From the NCBI RefSeq assembly GCF_024166365.1, contig NW_026060237.1, forward strand, positions 1,922,001 through 1,986,000: a stretch of 64,000 nt of DNA. The letters are read 5' to 3'. This DNA comes from Elephas maximus indicus (Eukaryota > Chordata > Mammalia > Proboscidea > Elephantidae). Position 1 is the first letter of the stretch, and each line of letters opens with the position of its first letter. This document shows, one piece after another, positions 1 to 13,379 of this stretch. The notes beneath the pieces were generated by a model that was given only the letters and a program-made list of their open reading frames with translations, was not told the DNA's origin and did no database searches. Both the position numbers and the translations under genes were made by a program.

Positions 1-3000
1 AACCCCAACCCAAACCCTAACCCCAAACACCAAAGCCTTACCTAAACCCTAACCCCAAACACCAAAGCCTTACCTAAAGCTTAACCCTAACTCTAACACT
101 AACCCTAAACCTGATCATAAACCTAACCCTAACCACATACCAAAACTAAGCATGACCAGAACCACAGTGACTAACCGAGACACTCACCCAAACCCTCACC
201 CTAAACTAAATCTCTAACCCCTAACACCTTACCATAACCATAATCCGAACCCTACCCAACCCTAACCCTAAACCTAACCCTCACCCCAACCACAAAGCCT
301 AACACAAACCGTCACCCTAACCCGAACCCTAACACTAAACTTAACCCTAACCTAAAATCTAACCCTCACCCTAAAAGTAAACAGAACCCGTAAACTTAAC
401 CCTAACACGAAACACAACCTTAACATTAACCTGAAAACTAAACCAAACCTTAGCCATAACCCTAACCCTAAACCTCACTCTATCTTAAACTTCACCCTAT
501 CCCTAAACTAAAGCTCACCCTAACACTAAACCTATCCCTACCCCTAAACCAAACCATAACCTTAACCTTGGCGCACATGTCAACCTAAAACTAACCCTTA
601 CAATAACTCTGATCCTAACCCTCACCCTAAACGGAATCCTAATCCTAACCCTGACCATAACCCTAACCTAACCTTAACCCCGACTTTAAACCTACCATAA
701 GCTCAAACCTAACCCTAACCCCTAACAATGACTCTAACCCTAAACCTAAACCGAACCCTCACCTTTAACCAAAATTTCACCCTATCCAGAACCCTAAACC
801 TAACCTAAATTCATTCAAATCCTAACCCTAACCAAAACTAAAGCTAACCCTAAACCTAACTCTAACCCTAACCCTAACCCTAAACCTAACCCAAACCCTA
901 TCCCTGACCCTAACCTGAACCCACCCCTAAAACTAACCCGAACCCTAACCCTCACACTTAACATAAACTTCACCCTAACCGAAACCCTAACACGAAACAT
1001 AATACTAAATATCCCCCAACTCTGACCCTAACCCTAATCCTAACCATAAACCTAACCCTAACCCTAAACTTAACCCGAACCCTGACCCTAACTCTATCTC
1101 TAACCCTAATTCTAACCCTAAAACTTACCCTACACACTCAGCTCAAATGGAAACCTAGCACTAACCCTCACACTAACGTCGAAACCTAAACCCTACCCTT
1201 AAGCTAACCTTACCTCTAACCTTAAACTAGCCCTAAACCTAACCATGACTTAACCCTAACACTTACCCTAACCTTAAAACTAATCTTAACCCTAAACCTA
1301 ATCCTAACCTTAACTCTAACCCCTAACGCTAAGGCTAAGCTCAACCCTCACCCTTAACTTAAACTTCACCCTAACCCTAACCCTAAACCGAACTGTAACC
1401 CTAAACTAATCCTAATCCTGACCCTAACATTAATCCAAACACCAAAACCTCACCCTAACACTAACCCTACCTGATCCTAACCTTAACCCAAACACCTAAC
1501 TCTAATATTTACCCTAACCCTCATCTTAACCTTCACCCTAAACCTAAGCCTAACCCTAAAACTAAACCTAACCGTAAACTATCCCCTCACTCTAGGCCTA
1601 AACCTGACCCTAACCCGAACCCTCACACTTAACATAAACTTCGCCCTAACCGAAACCCTAACACGAAACATAATACTAAATATCCCCCAACTCTGACCCT
1701 AACCCTAATCCTAACCATAAACCTAACCCTAACCCTAAACTTAAACCTAACCCTGACCCTAACTCTATCTCTAACCCTAATCCTAACCATAAAACTTACC
1801 CTACACACTCAGCTTAAATGGAAACCTAGCCCTAACCCTCACACTAACATCTAAACCTAAACCTACCCTTAACCTAATCTTATCTCTAACTTTAACAGAG
1901 CCCTAAACCTAACCAACACTTAACCCTAACACCTACCCTAACCCTAAAACTAATCTTAACCCTAAAACCTATCCTAACCTTAACCCTAACCCTAAACCCT
2001 AATGCTAAGACTAAGCTCAACCCTGACCCTTAACTTCAACTTCACCCTAACCCTAACCCTAAACCAAACCCTAACCCTAAAGCTACCCTAATCCTGACCC
2101 TAACATTAACACAAACACCAAAACCTAACCCTAACACTAACTCTAAACCTAAACTTAACCTGATCATAACCTTAACACAAACGCCTAACTCTAATATTTA
2201 CACTAACACTAATCTTAACCTTCACCCTAAATCTAACCCTAAACTATCCCCTCACTCAAGCCCTACACCTAAACCTAACCCTAAACCTAACTCTAACCCT
2301 GACCCTAACCGTAACACTGTAAAACATCAGCTTAACTGTAAACCTAACACTAACCCTCACACGAACCCTAACCCTTTCTCTAAACCTAACCCTATCTCTA
2401 ATAATAACCCTAACCCTGAACTAAACGTAACCCTTACCTAACTTTAAACTTAACCCTAACCTTAACTCTACCCTAACTCTAACAATAACTCTAAACCTGC
2501 CCCTAAACCTAACCCTAAACCCTAGCACTAACTCTAACTCTAAACCTAACCCTAACCCTAACCTAGCCCTACCCCTGACCGTAAACCTAGCCTTAACCCT
2601 AACCTTACCCCTACCCTAACCCTGACCCTAAACCTAACCCTAACACTAATCTTAATCCTAAATCTAACCTTAACCTTAACCCTAACCCTTACCCTAACCC
2701 TCACTATTAACTGAAAATTCACCCTAACCCTAACTCTAACACTAACCCTAACCATAGCACTTACCCTAAACCCTCACCTTAACTGTAAACCTAATGCTAA
2801 CCCTCACCCTAACCCCTAAGCCTATCCCCAACCCTAAACCTAAAGCTATCCCTAAACTTATCCCTAAGCCTAACCCAAACACGAACAGTAACCCTAATCT
2901 AACACTAACCCTAACATTAACCCTAAATGTAACCCTATCCTAACCGTAAACCTAACCTCTAACACTAAGTATAATCCTCACCCTAATCCTAACCCTTATC

Positions 3001-3610
3001 TTAACCCTCACCCTGAACCGAAATGTCACTCTAACCCTGAACCTAAACCTAACACTAACCCTAAACGAAATTCCGAACCTGAACCCGAACACTAAACCTA
3101 ACCTTAACACTAACCTGAACACAAAATCAAACTCTAGCCCTAACCAAAGAATAACCCTCACCCCATCCTAAACTTCATCCAACCCTAACCCTAACTTTAA
3201 CCCTAAACCTAAACCTAACCCAAACCCTAACTTTAAACCAAACTCTAGTCATAACGCTACTCCACCTCTAACCCTAAAACTAAGCCTTACATTAGCCCTG
3301 AACCTAAGTCTAGACCTAATCCTAACCCTAACCCTAAGTCTAACCTTGATCTTAAATAGAACACTAACTCTAATTCAAAACCTGAACCTAAACCGAAAAC
3401 TTACGCTACACCTAACCCTAACCCTAACTCTAACCTTAAACATAACACTTACCCTAAACCCTCACCTTAACCATAAAACTAACCATAACTCTCACCCTAA
3501 CCCCTAACCGTATCCTCCAACCCTAACCCTAATGCTCTGCCTAACCCTAACCCTAACACTAACGAGAAACCTTAAGCCGTAAAGTTAACTCTAACCCAAA
3601 CCCAAACCCT
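1..3610. repeat. Degenerate telomere-like higher-order repeat, copy 1
   Basis: The + strand is built from variants of CCCTAA (ccctaa, cctaaa, cctgac, ctcacc) with very few G residues. It is not a pure telomere array: runs of exact units are short and interrupted by fixed non-telomeric words such as 'ggcgcacatgt' near 571. The same 3610-bp text restarts at 3611 and 7221. The C-rich strand reads rightward, as at the left end of a chromosome. Against copy 2, I see by eye only changes near 61-62, 136-138 and 632. Position 1 shows no array boundary, so more copies may lie to the left. Confidence 0.93.
950..2290. repeat. Internal ~0.67-0.70 kb duplication inside the 3.61-kb unit
   Basis: Non-telomeric landmarks recur inside the unit. 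'ctcacactta' is at 951 and 1622, 'tacacactca' at 1131 and 1802, 'ctaagctcaa' at 1335 and 2011, 'ctaatattta' at 1502 and 2201, 'aaactatccc' at 1576 and 2241. Offsets run from 665 to 699 bp, so this is an older tandem duplication with indels. Weaker echoes (a 'cttaccctaaaccctcacc' block near 2760 and again near 3457) suggest the whole unit grew from blocks of about 0.5-0.7 kb. The pattern repeats in copies 2 and 3. Confidence 0.75.
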
Positions 3611-6600
3611 AACCCCAACCCAAACCCTAACCCCAAACACCAAAGCCTTACCTAAACCCTAACCCCAAACGGCAAAGCCTTACCTAAAGCTTAACCCTAA
3701 CTCTAACACTAACCCTAAACCTGATCATAAACCTAACCCTAACCATAAACCAAAACTAAGCATGACCAGAACCACAGTGACTAACCGAGACACTCACCCA
3801 AACCCTCACCCTAAACTAAATCTCTAACCCCTAACACCTTACCATAACCATAATCCGAACCCTACCCAACCCTAACCCTAAACCTAACCCTCACCCCAAC
3901 CACAAAGCCTAACACAAACCGTCACCCTAACCCGAACCCTAACACTAAACTTAACCCTAACCTAAAATCTAACCCTCACCCTAAAAGTAAACAGAACCCG
4001 TAAACTTAACCCTAACACGAAACACAACCTTAACATTAACCTGAAAACTAAACCAAACCTTAGCCATAACCCTAACCCTAAACCTCACTCTATCTTAAAC
4101 TTCACCCTATCCCTAAACTAAAGCTCACCCTAACACTAAACCTATCCCTACCCCTAAACCAAACCATAACCTTAACCTTGGCGCACATGTCAACCTAAAA
4201 CTAACCCTTACAATAACTCTGATCCTAACCCTCACCCTAAATGGAATCCTAATCCTAACCCTGACCATAACCCTAACCTAACCTTAACCCCGACTTTAAA
4301 CCTACCATAAGCTCAAACCTAACCCTAACCCCTAACAATGACTCTAACCCTAAACCTAAACCGAACCCTCACCTTTAACCAAAATTTCACCCTATCCAGA
4401 ACCCTAAACCTAACCTAAATTCATTCAAATCCTAACCCTAACCAAAACTAAAGCTAACCCTAAACCTAACTCTAACCCTAACCCTAACCCTAAACCTAAC
4501 CCAAACCCTATCCCTGACCCTAACCTGAACCCACCCCTAAAACTAACCCGAACCCTAACCCTCACACTTAACATAAACTTCACCCTAACCGAAACCCTAA
4601 CACGAAACATAATACTAAATATCCCCCAACTCTGACCCTAACCCTAATCCTAACCATAAACCTAACCCTAACCCTAAACTTAACCCGAACCCTGACCCTA
4701 ACTCTATCTCTAACCCTAATTCTAACCCTAAAACTTACCCTACACACTCAGCTCAAATGGAAACCTAGCACTAACCCTCACACTAACGTCGAAACCTAAA
4801 CCCTACCCTTAAGCTAACCTTACCTCTAACCTTAAACTAGCCCTAAACCTAACCATGACTTAACCCTAACACTTACCCTAACCTTAAAACTAATCTTAAC
4901 CCTAAACCTAATCCTAACCTTAACTCTAACCCCTAACGCTAAGGCTAAGCTCAACCCTCACCCTTAACTTAAACTTCACCCTAACCCTAACCCTAAACCG
5001 AACTGTAACCCTAAACTAATCCTAATCCTGACCCTAACATTAATCCAAACACCAAAACCTCACCCTAACACTAACCCTACCTGATCCTAACCTTAACCCA
5101 AACACCTAACTCTAATATTTACCCTAACCCTCATCTTAACCTTCACCCTAAACCTAAGCCTAACCCTAAAACTAAACCTAACCGTAAACTATCCCCTCAC
5201 TCTAGGCCTAAACCTGACCCTAACCCGAACCCTCACACTTAACATAAACTTCGCCCTAACCGAAACCCTAACACGAAACATAATACTAAATATCCCCCAA
5301 CTCTGACCCTAACCCTAATCCTAACCATAAACCTAACCCTAACCCTAAACTTAAACCTAACCCTGACCCTAACTCTATCTCTAACCCTAATCCTAACCAT
5401 AAAACTTACCCTACACACTCAGCTTAAATGGAAACCTAGCCCTAACCCTCACACTAACATCTAAACCTAAACCTACCCTTAACCTAATCTTATCTCTAAC
5501 TTTAACAGAGCCCTAAACCTAACCAACACTTAACCCTAACACCTACCCTAACCCTAAAACTAATCTTAACCCTAAAACCTATCCTAACCTTAACCCTAAC
5601 CCTAAACCCTAATGCTAAGACTAAGCTCAACCCTGACCCTTAACTTCAACTTCACCCTAACCCTAACCCTAAACCAAACCCTAACCCTAAAGCTACCCTA
5701 ATCCTGACCCTAACATTAACACAAACACCAAAACCTAACCCTAACACTAACTCTAAACCTAAACTTAACCTGATCATAACCTTAACACAAACGCCTAACT
5801 CTAATATTTACACTAACACTAATCTTAACCTTCACCCTAAATCTAACCCTAAACTATCCCCTCACTCAAGCCCTACACCTAAACCTAACCCTAAACCTAA
5901 CTCTAACCCTGACCCTAACCGTAACACTGTAAAACATCAGCTTAACTGTAAACCTAACACTAACCCTCACACGAACCCTAACCCTTTCTCTAAACCTAAC
6001 CCTATCTCTAATAATAACCCTAACCCTGAACTAAACGTAACCCTTACCTAACTTTAAACTTAACCCTAACCTTAACTCTACCCTAACTCTAACAATAACT
6101 CTAAACCTGCCCCTAAACCTAACCCTAAACCCTAGCACTAACTCTAACTCTAAACCTAACCCTAACCCTAACCTAGCCCTACCCCTGACCGTAAACCTAG
6201 CCTTAACCCTAACCTTACCCCTACCCTAACCCTGACCCTAAACCTAACCCTAACACTAATCTTAATCCTAAATCTAACCTTAACCTTAACCCTAACCCTT
6301 ACCCTAACCCTCACTATTAACTGAAAATTCACCCTAACCCTAACTCTAACACTAACCCTAACCATAGCACTTACCCTAAACCCTCACCTTAACTGTAAAC
6401 CTAATGCTAACCCTCACCCTAACCCCTAAGCCTATCCCCAACCCTAAACCTAAAGCTATCCCTAAACTTATCCCTAAGCCTAACCCAAACACGAACAGTA
6501 ACCCTAATCTAACACTAACCCTAACATTAACCCTAAATGTAACCCTATCCTAACCGTAAACCTAACCTCTAACACTAAGTATAATCCTCACCCTAATCCT

Positions 6601-7220
6601 AACCCTTATCTTAACCCTCACCCTGAACCGAAATGTCACTCTAACCCTGAACCTAAACCTAACACTAACCCTAAACGAAATTCCGAACCTGAACCCGAAC
6701 ACTAAACCTAACCTTAACACTAACCTGAACACAAAATCAAACTCTAGCCCTAACCAAAGAATAACCCTCACCCCATCCTAAACTTCATCCAACCCTAACC
6801 CTAACTTTAACCCTAAACCTAAACCTAACCCAAACCCTAACTTTAAACCAAACTCTAGTCATAACGCTACTCCACCTCTAACCCTAAAACTAAGCCTTAC
6901 ATTAGCCCTGAACCTAAGTCTAGACCTAATCCTAACCCTAACCCTAAGTCTAACCTTGATCTTAAATAGAACACTAACTCTAATTCAAAACCTGAACCTA
7001 AACCGAAAACTTACGCTACACCTAACCCTAACCCTAACTCTAACCTTAAACATAACACTTACCCTAAACCCTCACCTTAACCATAAAACTAACCATAACT
7101 CTCACCCTAACCCCTAACCGTATCCTCCAACCCTAACCCTAATGCTCTGCCTAACCCTAACCCTAACACTAACGAGAAACCTTAAGCCGTAAAGTTAACT
7201 CTAACCCAAACCCAAACCCT
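3611..7220. repeat. Degenerate telomere-like higher-order repeat, copy 2
   Basis: This is the second full unit. Its features lie exactly 3610 bp after those of copy 1 (for example the 'ggcgcacatgt' word near 4181), so I infer no net indel between copies. It differs from copy 1 at 3671-3672 (gg for ac) and near 3746-3748, and from copy 3 near 4242-4244 and 4340. Such near-identity in low-complexity, degenerate sequence means recent amplification or continuing homogenisation, not independent decay of telomere repeats. Confidence 0.93.
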
Positions 7221-10200
7221 AACCCCAACCCAAACCCTAACCCCAAACACCAAAGCCTTACCTAAACCCTAACCCCAAACGGCAAAGCCTTACCTAAAGC
7301 TTAACCCTAACTCTAACACTAACCCTAAACCTGATCATAAACCTAACCCTAACCATAAACCAAAACTAAGCATGACCAGAACCACAGTGACTAACCGAGA
7401 CACTCACCCAAACCCTCACCCTAAACTAAATCTCTAACCCCTAACACCTTACCATAACCATAATCCGAACCCTACCCAACCCTAACCCTAAACCTAACCC
7501 TCACCCCAACCACAAAGCCTAACACAAACCGTCACCCTAACCCGAACCCTAACACTAAACTTAACCCTAACCTAAAATCTAACCCTCACCCTAAAAGTAA
7601 ACAGAACCCGTAAACTTAACCCTAACACGAAACACAACCTTAACATTAACCTGAAAACTAAACCAAACCTTAGCCATAACCCTAACCCTAAACCTCACTC
7701 TATCTTAAACTTCACCCTATCCCTAAACTAAAGCTCACCCTAACACTAAACCTATCCCTACCCCTAAACCAAACCATAACCTTAACCTTGGCGCACATGT
7801 CAACCTAAAACTAACCCTTACAATAACTCTGATCCTAACCCTCACCCTAAACGCAATCCTAATCCTAACCCTGACCATAACCCTAACCTAACCTTAACCC
7901 CGACTTTAAACCTACCATAAGCTCAAACCTAACCCTAACCCCTAACAATAACTCTAACCCTAAACCTAAACCGAACCCTCACCTTTAACCAAAATTTCAC
8001 CCTATCCAGAACCCTAAACCTAACCTAAATTCATTCAAATCCTAACCCTAACCAAAACTAAAGCTAACCCTAAACCTAACTCTAACCCTAACCCTAACCC
8101 TAAACCTAACCCAAACCCTATCCCTGACCCTAACCTGAACCCACCCCTAAAACTAACCCGAACCCTAACCCTCACACTTAACATAAACTTCACCCTAACC
8201 GAAACCCTAACACGAAACATAATACTAAATATCCCCCAACTCTGACCCTAACCCTAATCCTAACCATAAACCTAACCCTAACCCTAAACTTAACCCGAAC
8301 CCTGACCCTAACTCTATCTCTAACCCTAATTCTAACCCTAAAACTTACCCTACACACTCAGCTCAAATGGAAACCTAGCACTAACCCTCACACTAACGTC
8401 GAAACCTAAACCCTACCCTTAAGCTAACCTTACCTCTAACCTTAAACTAGCCCTAAACCTAACCATGACTTAACCCTAACACTTACCCTAACCTTAAAAC
8501 TAATCTTAACCCTAAACCTAATCCTAACCTTAACTCTAACCCCTAACGCTAAGGCTAAGCTCAACCCTCACCCTTAACTTAAACTTCACCCTAACCCTAA
8601 CCCTAAACCGAACTGTAACCCTAAACTAATCCTAATCCTGACCCTAACATTAATCCAAACACCAAAACCTCACCCTAACACTAACCCTACCTGATCCTAA
8701 CCTTAACCCAAACACCTAACTCTAATATTTACCCTAACCCTCATCTTAACCTTCACCCTAAACCTAAGCCTAACCCTAAAACTAAACCTAACCGTAAACT
8801 ATCCCCTCACTCTAGGCCTAAACCTGACCCTAACCCGAACCCTCACACTTAACATAAACTTCGCCCTAACCGAAACCCTAACACGAAACATAATACTAAA
8901 TATCCCCCAACTCTGACCCTAACCCTAATCCTAACCATAAACCTAACCCTAACCCTAAACTTAAACCTAACCCTGACCCTAACTCTATCTCTAACCCTAA
9001 TCCTAACCATAAAACTTACCCTACACACTCAGCTTAAATGGAAACCTAGCCCTAACCCTCACACTAACATCTAAACCTAAACCTACCCTTAACCTAATCT
9101 TATCTCTAACTTTAACAGAGCCCTAAACCTAACCAACACTTAACCCTAACACCTACCCTAACCCTAAAACTAATCTTAACCCTAAAACCTATCCTAACCT
9201 TAACCCTAACCCTAAACCCTAATGCTAAGACTAAGCTCAACCCTGACCCTTAACTTCAACTTCACCCTAACCCTAACCCTAAACCAAACCCTAACCCTAA
9301 AGCTACCCTAATCCTGACCCTAACATTAACACAAACACCAAAACCTAACCCTAACGCTAACTCTAAACCTAAACTTAACCTGATCATAACCTTAACACAA
9401 ACGCCTAACTCTAATATTTACACTAACACTAATCTTAACCTTCACCCTAAATCTAACCCTAAACTATCCCCTCACTCAAGCCCTACACCTAAACCTAACC
9501 CTAAACCTAACTCTAACCCTGACCCTAACCGTAACACTGTAAAACATCAGCTTAACTGTAAACCTAACACTAACCCTCACACGAACCCTAACCCTTTCTC
9601 TAAACCTAACCCTATCTCTAATAATAACCCTAACCCTGAACTAAACGTAACCCTTACCTAACTTTAAACTTAACCCTAACCTTAACTCTACCCTAACTCT
9701 AACAATAACTCTAAACCTGCCCCTAAACCTAACCCTAAACCCTAGCACTAACTCTAACTCTAAACCTAACCCTAACCCTAACCTAGCCCTACCCCTGACC
9801 GTAAACCTAGCCTTAACCCTAACCTTACCCCTACCCTAACCCTGACCCTAAACCTAACCCTAACACTAATCTTAATCCTAAATCTAACCTTAACCTTAAC
9901 CCTAACCCTTACCCTAACCCTCACTATTAACTGAAAATTCACCCTAACCCTAACTCTAACACTAACCCTAACCATAGCACTTACCCTAAACCCTCACCTT
10001 AACTGTAAACCTAATGCTAACCCTCACCCTAACCCCTAAGCCTATCCCCAACCCTAAACCTAAAGCTATCCCTAAACTTATCCCTAAGCCTAACCCAAAC
10101 ACGAACAGTAACCCTAATCTAACACTAACCCTAACATTAACCCTAAACGTAACCCTATCCTAACCGTAAACCTAACCTCTAACACTAAGTATAATCCTCA

Positions 10201-10580
10201 CCCTAATCCTAACCCTTATCTTAACCCTCACCCTGAACCGAAATGTCACTCTAACCCTGAACCTAAACCTAACACTAACCCTAAACGAAATTCCGAACCT
10301 GAACCCGAACACTAAACCTAACCTTAACACTAACCTGAACACAAAATCAAACTCTAGCCCTAACCAAAGAATAACCCTCACCCCATCCTAAACTTCATCC
10401 AACCCTAACCCTAACTTTAACCCTAAACCTAAACCTAACCCAAACCCTAACTTTAAACCAAACTGTAGTCATAACGCTACTCCACCTCTAACCCTCAAAC
10501 AAAGCCTTACATTAGCCCTGAACCTGTCTAGACCTAATCCTAATCCTATCCGTAGACCTAATCCTAACCCTAACCCTAAA
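7221..10580. repeat. Degenerate telomere-like higher-order repeat, copy 3 (truncated)
   Basis: The third unit follows copy 2 until about 10460, with scattered substitutions near 7852-7854, 7950, 9356 and 10148. After 10464 it diverges (a substitution, 'ctcaaacaaagcc', loss of 'aag') and after about 10525 it becomes a short run of CCTAAT/CCCTAA units absent at that place in copies 1 and 2. It ends at about 10580, against L1 DNA. The last ~250 bp of a full unit are missing. Confidence 0.9.
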
Positions 10581-11705
10581 TTATGGTATATTAACAGTGG
10601 AATACCATGCATCAATAAAGAATAGTGATGAATCCGTGAAACATTTCATAACATGGAGGAATCTCGAAGGCATTATGCCGAGTGAAATGAGTCAGCTGCA
10701 ATATTACAACAACTCCAGAAATAGTTTAAACAGAGAAGAAAATATTGTTTGACTGTTATGAGACAGGGAAGGGAGGGAGAGTGGGAGAGGGGAATTCACT
10801 AATTACACATTAGATTAGAATTACTTTAGGTGATGGAATGACTACACACGATACAGGCAAGATCAGCACAGCTGAAGTAAACCAAAAGCAAAGAAGTTTC
10901 CTAAGTAAACTGAATACTTCGAAGGCCAGCGTAGCAGGGGTGAGGGCTTGGGGACCATGGTTTCAGGGGACATCTAAGTGAATTGGCATGATAAAATCTA
11001 TTAAGAAAACATTCTGCATTGCACATTGGAGAGTGCCATCTGGGGTCGTAAATGCTAGCAAGCAACCATCTAAGACGCATAAATTGGTCTCAACCCACCG
11101 GCTGAGCAAAGTAGAATGAATAACACGAAGGACACAAAGTAATTATGAGCCCAAGAGACAGAAAGGGACACCTAAACCAGAGACTACATCATCCCGAGGC
11201 CAGAAAAGCTGGATGGTGTCCAGCTACAACTAATGACTGCCCAGACAGAGAATGCAACAGAGAACCCCTTAGGAAGCAGGAGAGCAGTGGGATGCAGACC
11301 CCAAATTTTCATAAAGCGAACAGGCTTAACGGTTTGTCCTGAGACTGGAGGGACCCCAGTGGTCACGGCCCCCAGACTGTCTGTTGGCCCAGAACAGGAA
11401 CCATTCCCAAGGCCAACTCTCCAGACAGGGATTGGACTGGACAATGGGATGGAGAGAGATGCTGGTGAGGAGTGAGCTTCTTGAGACTATGTTGGCATCT
11501 CCTGTCTGGAGGGCAGATGAGAAATTAGAGGAGGTTAGAAGCTGACGAAATGGAAACTGAAATAGAGAGTAGAAGGAGGGAGCGAGTTGTCTCATTAGAG
11601 GGACAGCATTTGGGAGTATGTAGTGAAGTGTATATAAGTTTTTGTGTGAGAGACTGACTTGATTTGGAAACTTTCACTTAAAGCACAATAAAATTTTTTT
11701 TTTAA
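10581..11705 (+). mobile_element. L1 LINE 3' end, 5'-truncated
   Basis: The start matches the end of L1 ORF2 (text around 'ggaataccatgcatcaat', then 'gtgaaacatttcataac'), followed by the L1 3' UTR. It closes with 'actttcacttaaagcacaat' and 'aataaaa' near 11690. The same 3' UTR appears on the minus strand at 29935 and 62711, and on the plus strand ending at 52670. The element begins where the telomere-like array stops, sharing perhaps 3 bp (aaa). Small open frames within it are 3' UTR noise. Confidence 0.88.
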
Positions 11706-12047
11706 ATCAGTATAAACCTTTGTTAAGGCTGTATGTCATAGATTAGCTTATTTGAAAAGTAGACTGTAGAATATGCAAATAAAATGAGTGTCTGGCTATA
11801 TTTATAATCTTCCAATTAATACAAATTTTTCATTGTCATTTAAGAGACTAAGCAGTTATCTTAAGGTTGCCTGTCAAGAAAATCAAAGTTAAATTTCCCC
11901 CGTCATCGGTATTACCAAAGAGTATGCATTTTTTTGAGATAGTGTCATTAATGAAGAATGGAATGGATACCCCTAGAATGTGGCCGTGTTAGGCATCTTG
12001 TGTGAACTGCTTCAATATCCTGTCAACTCCAGCCACCACAGCTACGG
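11706..12047. other. AT-rich interval, nothing recognised
   Basis: No open frame, RNA or mobile element is recognisable here. It may hold old decayed repeat. Confidence 0.4.
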
Positions 12048-12266
12048 TGCTTTACCAGCTGCCGTAGAGTTGCCTCCAATTCATGTGGACCTCACGTGTG
12101 TCAGAGCAGAACTGTGCTCCGTAGGGTTTGCAATGGATGATTTTTTGCATGTAGACCTACAGGCCTTTCTTTTGAGGCACCTCTGGGTGTACTTGAACCT
12201 CCAACAAATTTCCAGTTAGCAGCTGAGTGCATTAAGCATTTGCACCACCCGGTGACTCAGTTGGGT
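12048..12266 (-). mobile_element. Afrotherian tRNA/RTE-tailed SINE, long type
   Basis: Read on the minus strand it has a degenerate tRNA-like head (right side, 'caccacccggtgactc'), the middle block typical of the ~200-bp form ('cctttcttttgaggcacc'), and an RTE-like tail on the left. It is clearly diverged. Confidence 0.75.
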
Positions 12267-12527
12267 ACAATTGGACAGTGTCCCTTGCCTTCTGCCTGCC
12301 TTGGGGTTCCTATGACACCTCAAAATGAGACATCTGCAAAGCCAGCTTTGTACTCACGGATACGCAACTTCAAATCACATGGCTGTAAACACACATGAGG
12401 TCTCCCTTGGCCGATGGTCAACAAGAGTCAGGAGATCATTGTTGCTCCCTTTGGGCCGCAGGTGGACGGTTCTGAGATGCATTTAAAAACGTTGCTATGA
12501 AGGTCCCCAGTCGATTGAGCACCAGTC

Positions 12528-12738
12528 TTCTGTTGTTGTTGTTAGTTACCTTCAAGTGGACTCTGACTCATGGCGACCGTGTGTGTGCAGAGTACAACTG
12601 CTCCATAAGGTTTTCGGTGGCTGTCAGCTTTCAGAAGCAGGTCACCAGGTGTGTCTTCTCAGAATTTTCTAGGTGGGTTTGAAATGCCAACGTTTTGGAT
12701 AGTAGTTGCGTGCTTAACCATTTGCGCCACCCATGAAG
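12528..12738 (-). mobile_element. Afrotherian SINE, long type
   Basis: It starts with a (GTT)n run, the complement of the AAC-rich RTE/SINE tail, then 'ctctgactcatggcgacc', and ends with the reverse-complemented head 'taaccatttgcgccaccc'. A 61-aa open frame over it is an artefact. Confidence 0.8.
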
Positions 12739-12866
12739 CATCTTTGTACTGGCTGTTCCCCTTCTCTGTCTCACTCCCTGTGTCTTAGACTCTTGCTTCC
12801 TTGGATCACATTCCTACATAAATGACCTGCCCTCAAGCTTTTCCTTCTGCTTTCAAGGGAACCCTG

Positions 12867-13125
12867 CTGCTGTTAGTTGCTGTTGAGTCAGCTCAGACTC
12901 ATGGCGACCTTCTATATAACAAAGAGAACAAAACGAGTAATCCCACATTACTTTCATGACTGTTCGTATGTTTGAGCCCATCATTGTTTGGGCTCGTTTT
13001 TGTGGCTATTATGTGAGTCCATCTCATAGAGGGCTTCCCTTGTTCCTGCTGACCCTCAACCAACATGATATCTTTTCTAGTGATTGCTCTTTTCTGCCGA
13101 CATGTCTAAAACAAGCCAAGATGCA
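12867..13125 (-). mobile_element. RTE LINE 3' end fragment
   Basis: It starts with the tail 'cagactcatggcgacc', followed by RTE text matching the C-terminal coding end of the other RTE copies ('gagcccatcattg', 'gagggcttcc', 'tgatatctttt'). It is 5'-truncated and strongly diverged. Confidence 0.65.
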
Positions 13126-13379
13126 TTTTACTGTCTCACTTCTCTGAGAAGTTTGCTCCTAACATCTTTCATTTTTCTTCAGAGCTAAGGCACTTTCCCT
13201 TATAAACTCCTGAGTGTTTATATATAGCAATTATGCAAGCACTTAACTTTTGTTCACTGTTAATCAGTCTCAAGTTTCCCACCCATTTTACCTAGTGTTC
13301 TTGAAGACAGAAATCAGCCATGCCATTTATATCTAACAAGAAATCAAATGAAAATGCTTTCTCAACAGTAAAGATGAGA

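Noticed and set aside
815-10381. Nine minus-strand open frames with RVRVRV and LGLGLG proteins in the first 10 kb
   Set aside because: They are translations of GGGTTA-type repeats (Gly-Leu and Arg-Val frames), recurring at exactly 3610 bp; the 3610-bp unit is not a multiple of 3 and no other coding sign exists.
1-10580. Functional chromosome-end telomere
   Set aside because: No long pure (CCCTAA)n run is present; units are scrambled and fixed, so it is subtelomeric or interstitial, not the end itself.
11184-11595. Overlapping 65-89 aa frames on both strands
   Set aside because: They lie inside an L1 3' UTR; the same text occurs in other L1 copies (e.g. 30188-30421, 62825-63244).
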